Assembly (NCBI GenBank): GCA_034436015.1
Contig: DAOTWG010000031.1
Location: 101,307 to 165,306 of the forward strand
DNA length: 64,000 nucleotides
Source: DAOTVX01 sp034436015
Lineage (GTDB): Bacteria; Chloroflexota; Anaerolineae; Anaerolineales; Villigracilaceae
Direction of reading: 5' to 3'
Below are positions 35,829-44,215 of the stretch, piece by piece; positions within the stretch are counted from its first letter, which is position 1, and each line of letters opens with the position of its first letter. Made by a program: the position numbers and the translations under genes. Below the pieces are notes generated by a model. It was not told the origin of the DNA. It did no database searches and saw only the letters and a list, made by a program, of their open reading frames with translations.

Positions 35829-35913
35829 AGCGACTAAGCGGCGTTTGTGAACAGCGTCCTTGGTGACGCGAGTCGGAGAGGCGGAAGGGAAGAGAGTGCT
35901 TGCATCTTGCGCT

Positions 35914-38652
35914 TCACAGTTTTTCTTCCAGCCAAGCGCGGACGCTGGCCAGGGCTTCGGGTAGGCGCGCCGGATCGCGTCCGCCGCCGAAAGCCAGGTG
36001 AGGCGCTCCACCCCCGCCCGCGCCGAGTTGACGCGAGATGTGCGCGGCCAGATCGCCGGCCTGGATGCCCTTGCGGATGAGATCCTGGGTGACTGTTGCC
36101 ATCACAATCACCTGCTCGCCGTTGGTGGTCGCGATGGCGCAGACGCCGCGTTGGGGATGGCACTCGCGGAAGCGGTCTGCCAGCTTGCCAAGCGTGTCCT
36201 TGTCGGCGCCCTCGATAACCCCGGTGAGTAAGTGAACGCCTCGGACGATTTCCATTCGACTTAGGAGCGTCTCGAAGGAGACCATTGCCAGATCGGTCTT
36301 GAGTGCCGCGATTTGTTTGCGCGCTGCGCCCAATTCTTGTTGCATTTGTTCGACCTTTTGCGGCGTCTCTTCCAGCGCAGCCTTCACGACAGCAGCGGTT
36401 TGCTGGAGCAGACGGAAGCGGCGACTGACCAGTTCGTAGGCGCCGCGACCGGTCACAGCTTCAATCCGGCGGACGCCGGCTGCGGCCGAGCCTTCGGATG
36501 TGATGAGGAACATGCCGGCGTCGGAGGTTCGTTCCAGATGCGTGCCGCCGCAAAGCTCATAGGAGAGAGGCGATTCCTCCGGCCGAGGAGCGATGACTAC
36601 TGTGCGAACGATCTCTCCGTACTTTTCGCCGAAAAGGGCTATCGCGCCGGCGGCAACAGCTTCCTCGCGCGTTTGCAGGCGCGGCGCGACCGGCAGATCG
36701 GCAGCAATCGCCTCGTTGACCAGCCGTTCCACACGTTCGAGTTGTTCCGGCGTGAGGGCTTCCGGGTGGTTGAAATCGAAGCGCAAGTGGTCGGGGGCGA
36801 CAAGCGAACCGGCTTGGCGGGCGTGTTCCCCTAGGATTTGCCGCAATGCGGTGTGGAGTAGATGCGTAGCGGTGTGATTGCGCATGATGTCGCGCCGACG
36901 CGGTTCGTCAATCTGGGCGATGGCCTGGTCCCCGCGACGCGGACGACCAAAGGCCACCTCGCCGACATGGACAATAGCCCCGGCAGCCGGCTTGCGCATT
37001 TCCTGCACCTCGATCTCCCAACTGCCGTCGCGCGCGCGAATCCAACCCGTGTCCGAGACCTGGCCGCCAGATTCCACATAGAAGCCCGTGCGCGGCAACA
37101 GGACTTCGACTTTATCGCCCATGCCGGCCTGTTCCACGGCCTGGCCATTGATCGCTAACGCGAGCACTTCGCCTTCGACCTGCGACCATTCGTAGGGATT
37201 GTATTCCACGCCCGAGTCGCCGAGCTTGTTGGCTTTCTGCAGGTCTTGCAGGATCGCCGCGTAGAGTTCGGCGTCTTCGCCGCCGAGTTTTCCCATGGCC
37301 TTCCCGCCGCCGGAGACCAGGCGGTGCTCCTCCATCGCACGGCGGAAACCGTCTTCGTCCACGTCCATGTCCTGTTCGCGGGCAATATCGCGGGCGATCT
37401 CAAACGGCAGGCCGTAAGTGGCGTAGAGATCGAAGGCCTTTTCGCCCGCCAGAATGCGTTCGCCGTGTTGACGCTGCTCATCCAGCAACCCCTGTAGGAA
37501 AGCAGACCCCGATTCAATGGTGCGCGCGAAGCGAAGTTCCTCGCGGGTAAGGTTGTCGAGGATGACACTTCGGTTCGCGACGACTTCGTGGTAATGATCG
37601 CCGTATGCAGCGATGATGGCCTCGGCGGCTTTTGCCAGGAATGGTTCATGCAGGCCGAGTTTCGCGCCAAAGCGCGCTGCGCGCCGAACGATCATACGGC
37701 AGATGTAGTTCCGCCCGACGTTGCCGGGCACGACGCCGTCGGCGATGAGGAAAACGGCCGCGCGCACATGGTCGGCAATGACGCGGTAGGGCGTGAAATT
37801 GGCGTACATTTGTTCCGGCGAGTCGCCGGTCAACGCGCGCACGGTATCGAGAACGCCGCGAAACAGGTCGATCTTGTAATTCGAGTCCACGCCTTGCACT
37901 ACGGAGACTAAGCGCTCGAAGCCCATGCCGGTATCCACGTGACGCGCCGGCAGCGGCTCCAGCGTGTTCTCGTCTAGGCGGTTGTACTGAATGAAGACAT
38001 TGTTCCAGAGTTCCAGGTAGCGCAGGCAATCGCCGTTGATGGTGCAGCGGTGAGGCCGCCCTTTCAGATTGCAGTATTCCGGGCCGCGATCGATGTGGAT
38101 TTCGGAGCAAGGGCCGCACGGGCCTGTTTCGGCCATTTCCCAGAAGTTTTCCTTGCGCCCGAAGAAGAGAATATGGTCTGGATGGAGACCGGGCTGTCGT
38201 CTCCAGATTTCGGCGGCTTCTTCATCGGTAGGAATGACGCCTAGCTCATCTTGGAAGCAGGTTGCGTATAGGCGATCCTTGGGCAATCCCCAGACTTCGG
38301 TCAAGAGTTCCCAGGCCCAGGAAAGCGCTTCCTGTTTATAGTAGTCGCCGAAGGACCAGTTACCAAGCATCTCGAAGAACGTGTGGTGGAAGTCGTCCTG
38401 GCCAACATCTTCGAGGTCATTGTGTTTTCCGGCGACGCGCAGGCACTTTTGCGAATTGACAGCACGCGTGTAAGGGCGTTTATCGGTGCCGAGGAAGACG
38501 TCTTTGAACTGCACCATGCCGGCGTTGGTGAAGAGCAAAGTGCTATCGCCGCCGGGCACGAGCGAGGAGGATGGCACGAACGTGTGTCCGCGTTCGACAA
38601 AAAAGTCAATGAACGTCTGCCGGATTTCGGCTGCCGCAAGTGTACGAGACAT
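35914..38652 (-). CDS. alaS: Alanyl-tRNA synthetase
   Basis: Class-II synthetase of 912 residues with all parts present. The aminoacylation core starts RQTFIDFFVERGH and contains FTNAGMVQFKDVFLG and the motif-2 region. The editing domain has the zinc ligands HTATHLLH and CGGTHLER. The C-Ala domain ends with GAGGGGAPHLAFGGG. Nothing is odd in the sequence. It lies 58 nt downstream of the inositol-phosphatase-like gene on the same strand. Confidence 0.96.
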   Translation of the reverse strand: MSRTLAAAEIRQTFIDFFVERGHTFVPSSSLVPGGDSTLLFTNAGMVQFKDVFLGTDKRPYTRAVNSQKCLRVAGKHNDLEDVGQDDFHHTFFEMLGNWSFGDYYKQEALSWAWELLTEVWGLPKDRLYATCFQDELGVIPTDEEAAEIWRRQPGLHPDHILFFGRKENFWEMAETGPCGPCSEIHIDRGPEYCNLKGRPHRCTINGDCLRYLELWNNVFIQYNRLDENTLEPLPARHVDTGMGFERLVSVVQGVDSNYKIDLFRGVLDTVRALTGDSPEQMYANFTPYRVIADHVRAAVFLIADGVVPGNVGRNYICRMIVRRAARFGAKLGLHEPFLAKAAEAIIAAYGDHYHEVVANRSVILDNLTREELRFARTIESGSAFLQGLLDEQRQHGERILAGEKAFDLYATYGLPFEIARDIAREQDMDVDEDGFRRAMEEHRLVSGGGKAMGKLGGEDAELYAAILQDLQKANKLGDSGVEYNPYEWSQVEGEVLALAINGQAVEQAGMGDKVEVLLPRTGFYVESGGQVSDTGWIRARDGSWEIEVQEMRKPAAGAIVHVGEVAFGRPRRGDQAIAQIDEPRRRDIMRNHTATHLLHTALRQILGEHARQAGSLVAPDHLRFDFNHPEALTPEQLERVERLVNEAIAADLPVAPRLQTREEAVAAGAIALFGEKYGEIVRTVVIAPRPEESPLSYELCGGTHLERTSDAGMFLITSEGSAAAGVRRIEAVTGRGAYELVSRRFRLLQQTAAVVKAALEETPQKVEQMQQELGAARKQIAALKTDLAMVSFETLLSRMEIVRGVHLLTGVIEGADKDTLGKLADRFRECHPQRGVCAIATTNGEQVIVMATVTQDLIRKGIQAGDLAAHISRQLGAGGGGAPHLAFGGGRDPARLPEALASVRAWLEEKL

Positions 38653-38710
38653 AACCGACTCCCAATTCGTAAGGGTTGAAGAATTATACTCAAAGATGGC
38701 GCGCCTGTGC

Positions 38711-39490
38711 CTACTTGTTGGCGATCAGGCGCAAGAGTTGCGGCAAGAGGGCAGCATTGGTCGCCAGCGCCTCTCCGGCGGTATGGGTGGGGTTGCCGCT
38801 CCAGTCGCCAAAATAGCCGCCGGCCTCGCGGAAAATGGGCGGGAACGGGCCGCAATCCCAGATGTGCATCACGGGGTCAAGCATGGCTTCGGCGCGTCCG
38901 GTAGCGACCAGCAAGTAGCCGTAGGCGTCGCTCCAGCCGCGTGTGGCGTAAACGGCGCGTTGAATCCGTTCCCAGGCGGCGCCGCGTCCGTGGGGCGCCA
39001 TCTCGCGGGAATCGGTGAAACAGACGAAGGCGCGTTCGAGGAAAGCGACTTCTGAGACGTGAGCGCGTCGCCCATTCCACCAGCAGCCCAGGCCGTCGGC
39101 CGCGCAGAGCATTTCGTCCAGGGCGGGGAAATAGGCAGCGCCGACCCGCGCCTCTCCCTCGATTTCCAGCCCAAGTAAGACGGCGTAGAGCGGCACACCG
39201 CGCAGAAACGATTTTGTGCCGTCAATCGGATCGATTAACCAGCGGAATGAGTTCTCTGCGTCGGCGGCAGGCGATGAAGCGCCAAATTCTTCGCCAACGA
39301 TAGCGTGACGCGGGTAGTGCTTCTCGATTTCGCGCCGCAGGAACTCTTCCGCGGCGTGGTCGGCAGCGGTAACCGGCGAGTCGTCGGCTTTAAAATCGGG
39401 GCGCAGGCTGGTCTGGTAGTAGCCGAGCGTGATGCGTCCGGCGCGGTAGGCCAAGTCGGCGGCAAAGTCAAGGTAGGGTTGCAGATTCAT
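38711..39490 (-). CDS. Inositol monophosphatase-family phosphatase (possible histidinol-phosphatase HisN)
   Basis: A Mg2+/Li+-sensitive phosphatase of 259 residues. The metal site is visible as VGEEFG, WLIDPIDGTKSF and MHIWDCGPFPPI. The last motif, with PFPPI rather than AAxxLI, resembles the HisN-type histidinol-phosphate phosphatases. Inositol-phosphate or fructose-1,6-bisphosphate activity is also possible. ATG 39490 is preceded by AAGGAG and overlaps the 3' end of the CCA-enzyme gene by 23 nt, so the genes are translationally linked. Confidence 0.85.
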   Translation of the reverse strand: MNLQPYLDFAADLAYRAGRITLGYYQTSLRPDFKADDSPVTAADHAAEEFLRREIEKHYPRHAIVGEEFGASSPAADAENSFRWLIDPIDGTKSFLRGVPLYAVLLGLEIEGEARVGAAYFPALDEMLCAADGLGCWWNGRRAHVSEVAFLERAFVCFTDSREMAPHGRGAAWERIQRAVYATRGWSDAYGYLLVATGRAEAMLDPVMHIWDCGPFPPIFREAGGYFGDWSGNPTHTAGEALATNAALLPQLLRLIANK

Positions 39491-40868
39491 GAACGGCGGC
39501 TCCTTGCGATTCGTGTAACAGCGTGCGCAATAGCGTTTGCTCCTCGGCCGGGCGATGGATCTCGCCATCCAGCCAGGCGGCTCGTAACCGTCTGAGAATC
39601 GCCTGATAACGCGGGCCAGGAGGCACTCCCAATCGTTTCAATGTGTGGCCAGTGGAACGCGGCCTGAGGTTGCGCCAGAGGGTAAAATAGCGTTCCAGGA
39701 CCTCGATAAGATATTCCCGGCGCACGGAAGGGACCTTGGAAGAGCGTGCCTGTAGCAACAGGGCATACAGTGCCAGCGGCGGGACCTGATCGAAGCGAGC
39801 TGTGAGGATGCTGGGCCGGCTGGGCGTCAACGCGGGAAGTTCGCACTGGAGGGCGGAAAGGGCAATCAGGGCATCGCGTAAGGTAGCGGAGAAGTCGAGG
39901 CGCGAAGCAAGCAATCGAATCTCAGCTTCGCTTCGCTGTCCGAGCCACAGTAAGTAAGCCAGGGCGCGCCGGCGGGGAATGCCGCGCAAATCTGGAATCT
40001 TCCACTCGGCAGGCAGGACAGCTTCCTGCAGACGCTCCAAAGGCTCTCGGAGTGATTCGTCCCAGAAGAGCGCGGGGTGGATTTCGGGGAAAATGCCTAA
40101 CGCATCCAGGCGGGCAAGCATATTGGCTACCTGCGCTTCCTCCAAAATCAAGTCGAGTTCGCGTCGTAGCCGTTTGCCAGAGAGCGCGCCCAGACCATGC
40201 CTGGCCTCGGCAATGCGTTTGAGGTCTTCTGCAGCGATATGGAAGGCGTAGCGTTGCTCGTAGCGGACGGCGCGCAGGATGCGGGTGGGATCGTCATGAT
40301 AGGAGAGGGGGTGTAACGTGCGTATGCGGCCTTGTTGCAAGTCGCTCAGACCGCCAAAGTCATCGCGTAGTTCGCCCAGATGCAGACCATCGAGGCGAAT
40401 GGCCAGGGCGTTGATGGTGAAATCGCGGCGGCGGAGATCGTCGGCGATGAGGCCGGGGGTGACGGTCGGCAGGGTGCCGGGGCGGGCATAGGTCTCCGAA
40501 CGCGCCGTAACAAAGTCTACCGAGGCGGGGGACGCTGCCGCGAGTGACGTGTTGGTCAGGTGCCAACGAGCGGCGCCGAAGCGTTGGTGGGCGATGACCT
40601 TGCCCCCGTAGCGCGTAGCCAAGGCGTTTGCCAGGGCGATGGCATTGCCTTCTACGACAAAATCGAAGTCGTGGTTGGGTTGCCCCAGCAATAAGTCACG
40701 CACGCCCCCCCCCACGAGATAGAGCGGCAAGCGACGCGCCTCGGCCTCGTCGCTGACGCATTGCAGCAGTTGCCACCAGGCGGGGGGCAGGGCGCGCTTG
40801 AGTCGTTCGACTCGTTCTTCGGGTCGAGTAGGCCAAGAGATGGAGGAAGGATTGAAGAGGATAGGCAT
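39468..40868 (-). CDS. CCA-adding enzyme / poly(A) polymerase family nucleotidyltransferase
   Basis: Class-II tRNA nucleotidyltransferase-type protein of about 466 residues. The head has LVGGGVRDLLLG and DFDFVVEG (the DxD metal pair), neck motif DDLRRRDFTINALAI and HDDPTRILRAVRYEQRY. The long C-terminal half is helical. Whether it adds the full CCA or only part cannot be told by eye. I chose ATG 40868, 10 nt after the ybeY stop with GGGA upstream; the frame is open further but that part overlaps ybeY out of frame. Confidence 0.88.
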   Translation of the reverse strand: MPILFNPSSISWPTRPEERVERLKRALPPAWWQLLQCVSDEAEARRLPLYLVGGGVRDLLLGQPNHDFDFVVEGNAIALANALATRYGGKVIAHQRFGAARWHLTNTSLAAASPASVDFVTARSETYARPGTLPTVTPGLIADDLRRRDFTINALAIRLDGLHLGELRDDFGGLSDLQQGRIRTLHPLSYHDDPTRILRAVRYEQRYAFHIAAEDLKRIAEARHGLGALSGKRLRRELDLILEEAQVANMLARLDALGIFPEIHPALFWDESLREPLERLQEAVLPAEWKIPDLRGIPRRRALAYLLWLGQRSEAEIRLLASRLDFSATLRDALIALSALQCELPALTPSRPSILTARFDQVPPLALYALLLQARSSKVPSVRREYLIEVLERYFTLWRNLRPRSTGHTLKRLGVPPGPRYQAILRRLRAAWLDGEIHRPAEEQTLLRTLLHESQGAAVHESATLP

Positions 40869-40878
40869 CGTTCCCTTT

Positions 40879-41328
40879 TTAGGCCATGGCAAGGCCGGCC
40901 AGACCAAGACGAGCAAGAACTTCCTCTTGTAGCACCCACATGCGCGCTTCGGCTTCCGGTGTGTCGTGGTCAAAGCCGAGCAGGTGCAATACGCCGTGGA
41001 CGACGAGCAATTGTACTTCGGCTTCGGGCGAGTGGCTGTGTGTGGCGGCCTGTTCTCTAGCGCGTGGCCAAGAGATGACAATATCGCCCAGATAGCGGCG
41101 GCCGGTTTGTGGGTCGGTTACGTCGGCAGGGAAGGCGAGGACGTCGGTTGGCGCGTCCACGCCGCGAAAATCGCGGTTGAGGGCGCGGATTTCCTCATCG
41201 TTGGTCAGGACGATGGTGAGGTCGCTTCGCGAGACGGAATGGGTGCGCAGGGTTGTCCGTGCAGCAGTTTTGAGCAGGTCAGCGGAGGGAGGAGCGCCTA
41301 GGAAGGGGTGGATTTCAAGGTGAATCAT
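40879..41328 (-). CDS. ybeY: Endoribonuclease YbeY
   Basis: Zinc-dependent RNase acting in 16S rRNA maturation and ribosome quality control. The signature VVHGVLHLLGFDHDT gives the three zinc-binding histidines. NRDFRGVDAPTDVLAFP and YLGDIVIS are also conserved. ATG 41328 begins the family N-terminus (MIHLEIHPF), 149 residues. A GTG at 41355 is an alternative, but the GGAGG there is directly adjacent to it. It is the first gene of a run with the CCA enzyme, the phosphatase and alaS. Confidence 0.92.
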   Translation of the reverse strand: MIHLEIHPFLGAPPSADLLKTAARTTLRTHSVSRSDLTIVLTNDEEIRALNRDFRGVDAPTDVLAFPADVTDPQTGRRYLGDIVISWPRAREQAATHSHSPEAEVQLLVVHGVLHLLGFDHDTPEAEARMWVLQEEVLARLGLAGLAMA

Positions 41329-41464
41329 AGGGAACTTTTGGCATCCGGCGGTCACCTCCGTAATTTTACGCCATTTTGGAGGATAGTGGACTGTGTATCG
41401 TTTGCGATTGTCTCCTGGAGGGCACGCCGAAGGTGTAGGACGACTTGCGTGTCACGTCGCTCGT

Positions 41465-41494
41465 TTGACACTTTTGCCATTCCCGTGCTAAACT
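41465..41494 (+). promoter_or_regulatory. Promoter of the recombinase-fold gene
   Basis: A perfect -35 TTGACA (41465-41470) and TAAACT (41489-41494), 18 nt apart, end 17 nt before the ATG at 41512. Confidence 0.6.
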
Positions 41495-41511
41495 ATACGC
41501 AGTAGGTGTCT

Positions 41512-42396
41512 ATGACAATTGCTCGTTTGACAGTGCAGACGCCTTTACGGGAAGCCCTGGCCGCTTGGCAAGTGTATCTGCATGATCAGGGGCGTTCCCC
41601 TTATACGATTAAGGCCTTTTTCTCTGACATAGGGTTGTTGGCCGAATACTTGTCTGAGGATCGGGCGCTGGGGGCTATCAGCACGGGCGATCTCAACGCA
41701 TTCCTGCACTGGTTGGAACATGAACGGGGTGTTCCCTGTTCGCCTAAGAGTCTGGCGCGGCGGATTACCACACTCAAGTCCTTTTTTCGCTGGTTGCACC
41801 GCGGCGGCGTCTTGCTTGTTGATCCTGCAGAGAGGGTAGTTCAACGCTCGGTGCTTAGTCCATTGCCGCAAGTGCTGACCGATTCCGAAATCGAGGCTGT
41901 CCTCCTGGCGGCGGACCGTTACCGCCGCCAGAAGAAGCCAGATGCGAGACCGTATACACTGGTTGCTTTGCTGTTGGCGACGGGTATCAAGAAGTCAGAG
42001 TGCCTGGGTATTCATCTCAACCACATTGACTTGCACGCGCCTGGCGGCCCCTTGCTGTTTATTCGTTATGCTAGCCCGGTCAATCGTTATAAAGAGCGCA
42101 AACTGCCTTTGCCGGAGGAGTGGATTCCGGCCTATCAGGAATATTGTGCTCAATATAACCCAATAGACAGACTTTTCCCCTGGTCGCCGCGTCGTTTGGA
42201 GTATCTGTTGGAGGAGATAGGACAGGCAGCCGGCCTAGAAAAACGTCTTTCGTTCGATATGTGCCGTTGGTCGTGCGCGTTGCAGGATTACCTAAACAAC
42301 GTCGAGCCGGAGAAAATTCGTCAGAAACTGGGCGTTTCCCGTATCCAATGGCGCGAAATCCAGATGAAATTGCGGCGATTGGCGGCGGAGCCGTGA
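41512..42396 (+). CDS. Tyrosine-recombinase-fold (XerC/D-like) protein with lost catalytic residues
   Basis: 294 residues. The N-terminal SAM-like core-binding domain is clear (YLHDQGRSPYTIKAFFSDI, LARRITTLKSFFRWL). The C-terminal half follows the recombinase fold: LLATGIKKSECLGI stands where TGLRxSEL is expected, so catalytic Arg-I is Lys. RYKERKLPLP keeps the beta-hairpin Lys. SFDMCRWS stands for HxLRH, with His replaced by Asp but Arg kept. LGVSRI stands for LGHSSI, with His replaced by Val. The nucleophile Tyr, nine residues later, is Gln. Cleavage activity is therefore unlikely, and a DNA-binding role is possible. ATG 41512 with AGG upstream is preferred over GTG 41506. It is a single gene ahead of an aminopeptidase. 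Confidence 0.8.
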   Translation: MTIARLTVQTPLREALAAWQVYLHDQGRSPYTIKAFFSDIGLLAEYLSEDRALGAISTGDLNAFLHWLEHERGVPCSPKSLARRITTLKSFFRWLHRGGVLLVDPAERVVQRSVLSPLPQVLTDSEIEAVLLAADRYRRQKKPDARPYTLVALLLATGIKKSECLGIHLNHIDLHAPGGPLLFIRYASPVNRYKERKLPLPEEWIPAYQEYCAQYNPIDRLFPWSPRRLEYLLEEIGQAAGLEKRLSFDMCRWSCALQDYLNNVEPEKIRQKLGVSRIQWREIQMKLRRLAAEP

Positions 42397-42424
42397 ACTC
42401 TGTATTTGTAAGGAGATTCGGCCT

Positions 42425-43531
42425 ATGATCCATGCTACTCGTGTAGAGAGACTCGCACGCATCCTCGTGGATTATTCAGTGCGTGTGCAACCGGGGGAAC
42501 GAGTCCTGATTGAGGCGACGACAGCGGCGGCTCCGCTGGTGCGCGCCTTGTACTCGCTTATCCTCGAACGAGGCGGCCATTCTTATCTTATGCTATCCCT
42601 TCCCGAGCAGGAGGAGATTTTCTTCCGTTACGCGCAGGATGTCCACCTGGATCATGTGCCACTCTTTCACCACTTGGCCTATGAGCAGTTTGAAAGTCGG
42701 ATTCGCATTGGCTCGGCTACGAATCCCCGTGCTTTGACGAACGTAGAGGCCGGTCGCAAACAGCGCCGTCAGAGAGCGCTCGCTCCACTCCTGGAATTAC
42801 AAATGCGCCGCAGCGCGGAGGGGGAGTTCAAGTGGGTGAGCACGCTGTTTCCAACGGAAGGCTACGCGATGGAAGCGGAAATGAGCCTGCTAGAGTTCGA
42901 GGATTTCGTCTATCGAGCTTGCCATGTTGACGATCCCGATCCGGTAGCCTATTGGCGTAGCGTGGCGGCCGTACAAGAGGGTTATATTGCTCGCTTGGCA
43001 GGGCATGATGCGATCGTGGTGCGCGGGCCGAATGCCGACCTGCGACTGTCTGTCAAGGGACGGACGTTCATCAGCGGTTGTGGTGATCACAATATGCCTG
43101 ACGGCGAACTCTTCACTGGCCCGGTCGAGGATTCGGTGAACGGCTGGGTGCGCTTCACGTACCCGGCCATTTATGGCGGCACGATGGTGGAAGGCGTCGA
43201 GTTGACGTTTGAGGGGGGCAGAGTAGTCAAAGCCAGGGCAACGAAAAATCAAGACTTCTTGCTGGCCATGCTAGATTCCGATGCCGGGGCGCGTTACGTC
43301 GGCGAGTTCGCTATCGGCACGAACGCCGAAATCAACCGATTTGTGCATAACATCCTCTTCGACGAAAAAATCGGCGGCACATTCCATCTGGCGCTGGGCG
43401 CCGGCTACCCGGAGACCGGCTCCAAGAACAAGAGTGTCATTCATTGGGATATGATCTGCGGCATTGAACAGGATGCGGAGATTTTGGTGGATGGCGAGGT
43501 AGTTTACCGCAATGGGCGGTTTGTGGAGTAA
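42425..43531 (+). CDS. M29-family aminopeptidase (AmpS/aminopeptidase T)
   Basis: A dimetal leucyl-type aminopeptidase of 368 residues, cytoplasmic. The metal ligands appear as PDGELFTGP (Glu), GEFAIGTN (Glu), GGTFHLALG (His) and HWDMICG (Asp). The N-terminal domain, about 150 residues, is typical (RILVDYSVRVQPGERVLIE). AAGGAG lies at good distance before ATG 42425, 28 nt after the recombinase-fold gene. Nothing is odd in the sequence. Confidence 0.92.
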   Translation: MIHATRVERLARILVDYSVRVQPGERVLIEATTAAAPLVRALYSLILERGGHSYLMLSLPEQEEIFFRYAQDVHLDHVPLFHHLAYEQFESRIRIGSATNPRALTNVEAGRKQRRQRALAPLLELQMRRSAEGEFKWVSTLFPTEGYAMEAEMSLLEFEDFVYRACHVDDPDPVAYWRSVAAVQEGYIARLAGHDAIVVRGPNADLRLSVKGRTFISGCGDHNMPDGELFTGPVEDSVNGWVRFTYPAIYGGTMVEGVELTFEGGRVVKARATKNQDFLLAMLDSDAGARYVGEFAIGTNAEINRFVHNILFDEKIGGTFHLALGAGYPETGSKNKSVIHWDMICGIEQDAEILVDGEVVYRNGRFVE

Positions 43532-43538
43532 GGCGGGG

Positions 43539-43559
43539 GGAAGCAGGTGCTCCTTTTTT
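43539..43559 (+). terminator. Intrinsic terminator after the aminopeptidase gene
   Basis: GGAAGCA and TGCTCC form a short bulged stem followed by six T residues (43554-43559), 8 nt after the stop codon. Confidence 0.55.
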
Positions 43560-43564
43560 ATTCT

Positions 43565-44092
43565 TTGTATTTCGGAGATGCTCGTTTGCTCTTCTCGCAG
43601 ACCGCATAGTGTTCCTGTGCTGGCCAAGGGTGCACCGGGATAGTGTTGATAGCCGCTGTCGCCGTTGCAGGCTGAGGTAGTGAAGGAGGGTTGTCCCAAG
43701 ACAATTGTGGCAGAGAACTTAAGCTCACAGTGGGGCGAGGACAATTGGATGCAGACCAACGATCCTTCCGCCTGTTTGGACCCGCCTGGCATTCACTTGT
43801 TAGCGGCATTCCCAGCACGCGATCGTTTTCCGCGCCGTATACGTACAGACGACTAGGTTGGGCAGAACGATCAACCCGATCCCATGAGGGTTGAAGAGGT
43901 GTTCTCCATCCAACTTCGTTGGAGACGATTTCGCAAAAATCGCGCTGACCGAGCATAATATCTGCCCACCGATTGCCGGCTTTGCCTCTTTTAGCCAGAG
44001 GTTCTCGGGCAACGAGAGGCTTGTAGATTTCGAATGAACGGAGAGGAGCGATTGACCAAGAGCAGGCTACAGAGGATAGCGAGCTTTGCCAT
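43565..44092 (-). pseudogene. NHL/GQPDF-repeat protein remnant, frameshifted and truncated
   Basis: No intact frame exists, but joining minus-strand frames gives a recognisable exported NHL-type repeat protein. A possible signal segment (MAKLAILCSLLLV) starts at 44092. After a shift, from about 44049, the frame reads APLRSFEIYKPLVAREPL and then WADIMLGQRDFCEIV. Another frame gives GEHLFNPHGIGLIV, then RLYVYGAENDRVLGM, and later TIVLGQPSFTTSACNGDSG and LCGLREEQTSIS. The alternation of GQxxF and LYVxxxxNxRVL is the repeat of NHL-like propellers. Frames change at least three times, and the product stops abruptly at 43565. The 123 nt between 44092 and 44215 contain nothing I recognise. Confidence 0.7.
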
Positions 44093-44215
44093 GCGCATAG
44101 ACCTTTGCTCCGTTGGGCAACAAGCGCATGCTTCGTGTCATTTCATGGTCTACGAGAATGCGTCCCTGCGCCTTTCCTAATCGACCACGGCAAATGGTTG
44201 TTGCAAGCGTGGCGC

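Noticed and set aside
41315..41344. A nine-codon open frame with a good ribosome binding site overlapping the ybeY start.
   Set aside because: Could be a leader peptide, but there is no sign of repeated codons or an attenuator. Chance is likely.
43554..43800. Minus-strand frame of 173 residues ending in the aminopeptidase gene.
   Set aside because: Only its first part belongs to the NHL remnant. The rest is antisense to the aminopeptidase coding sequence.
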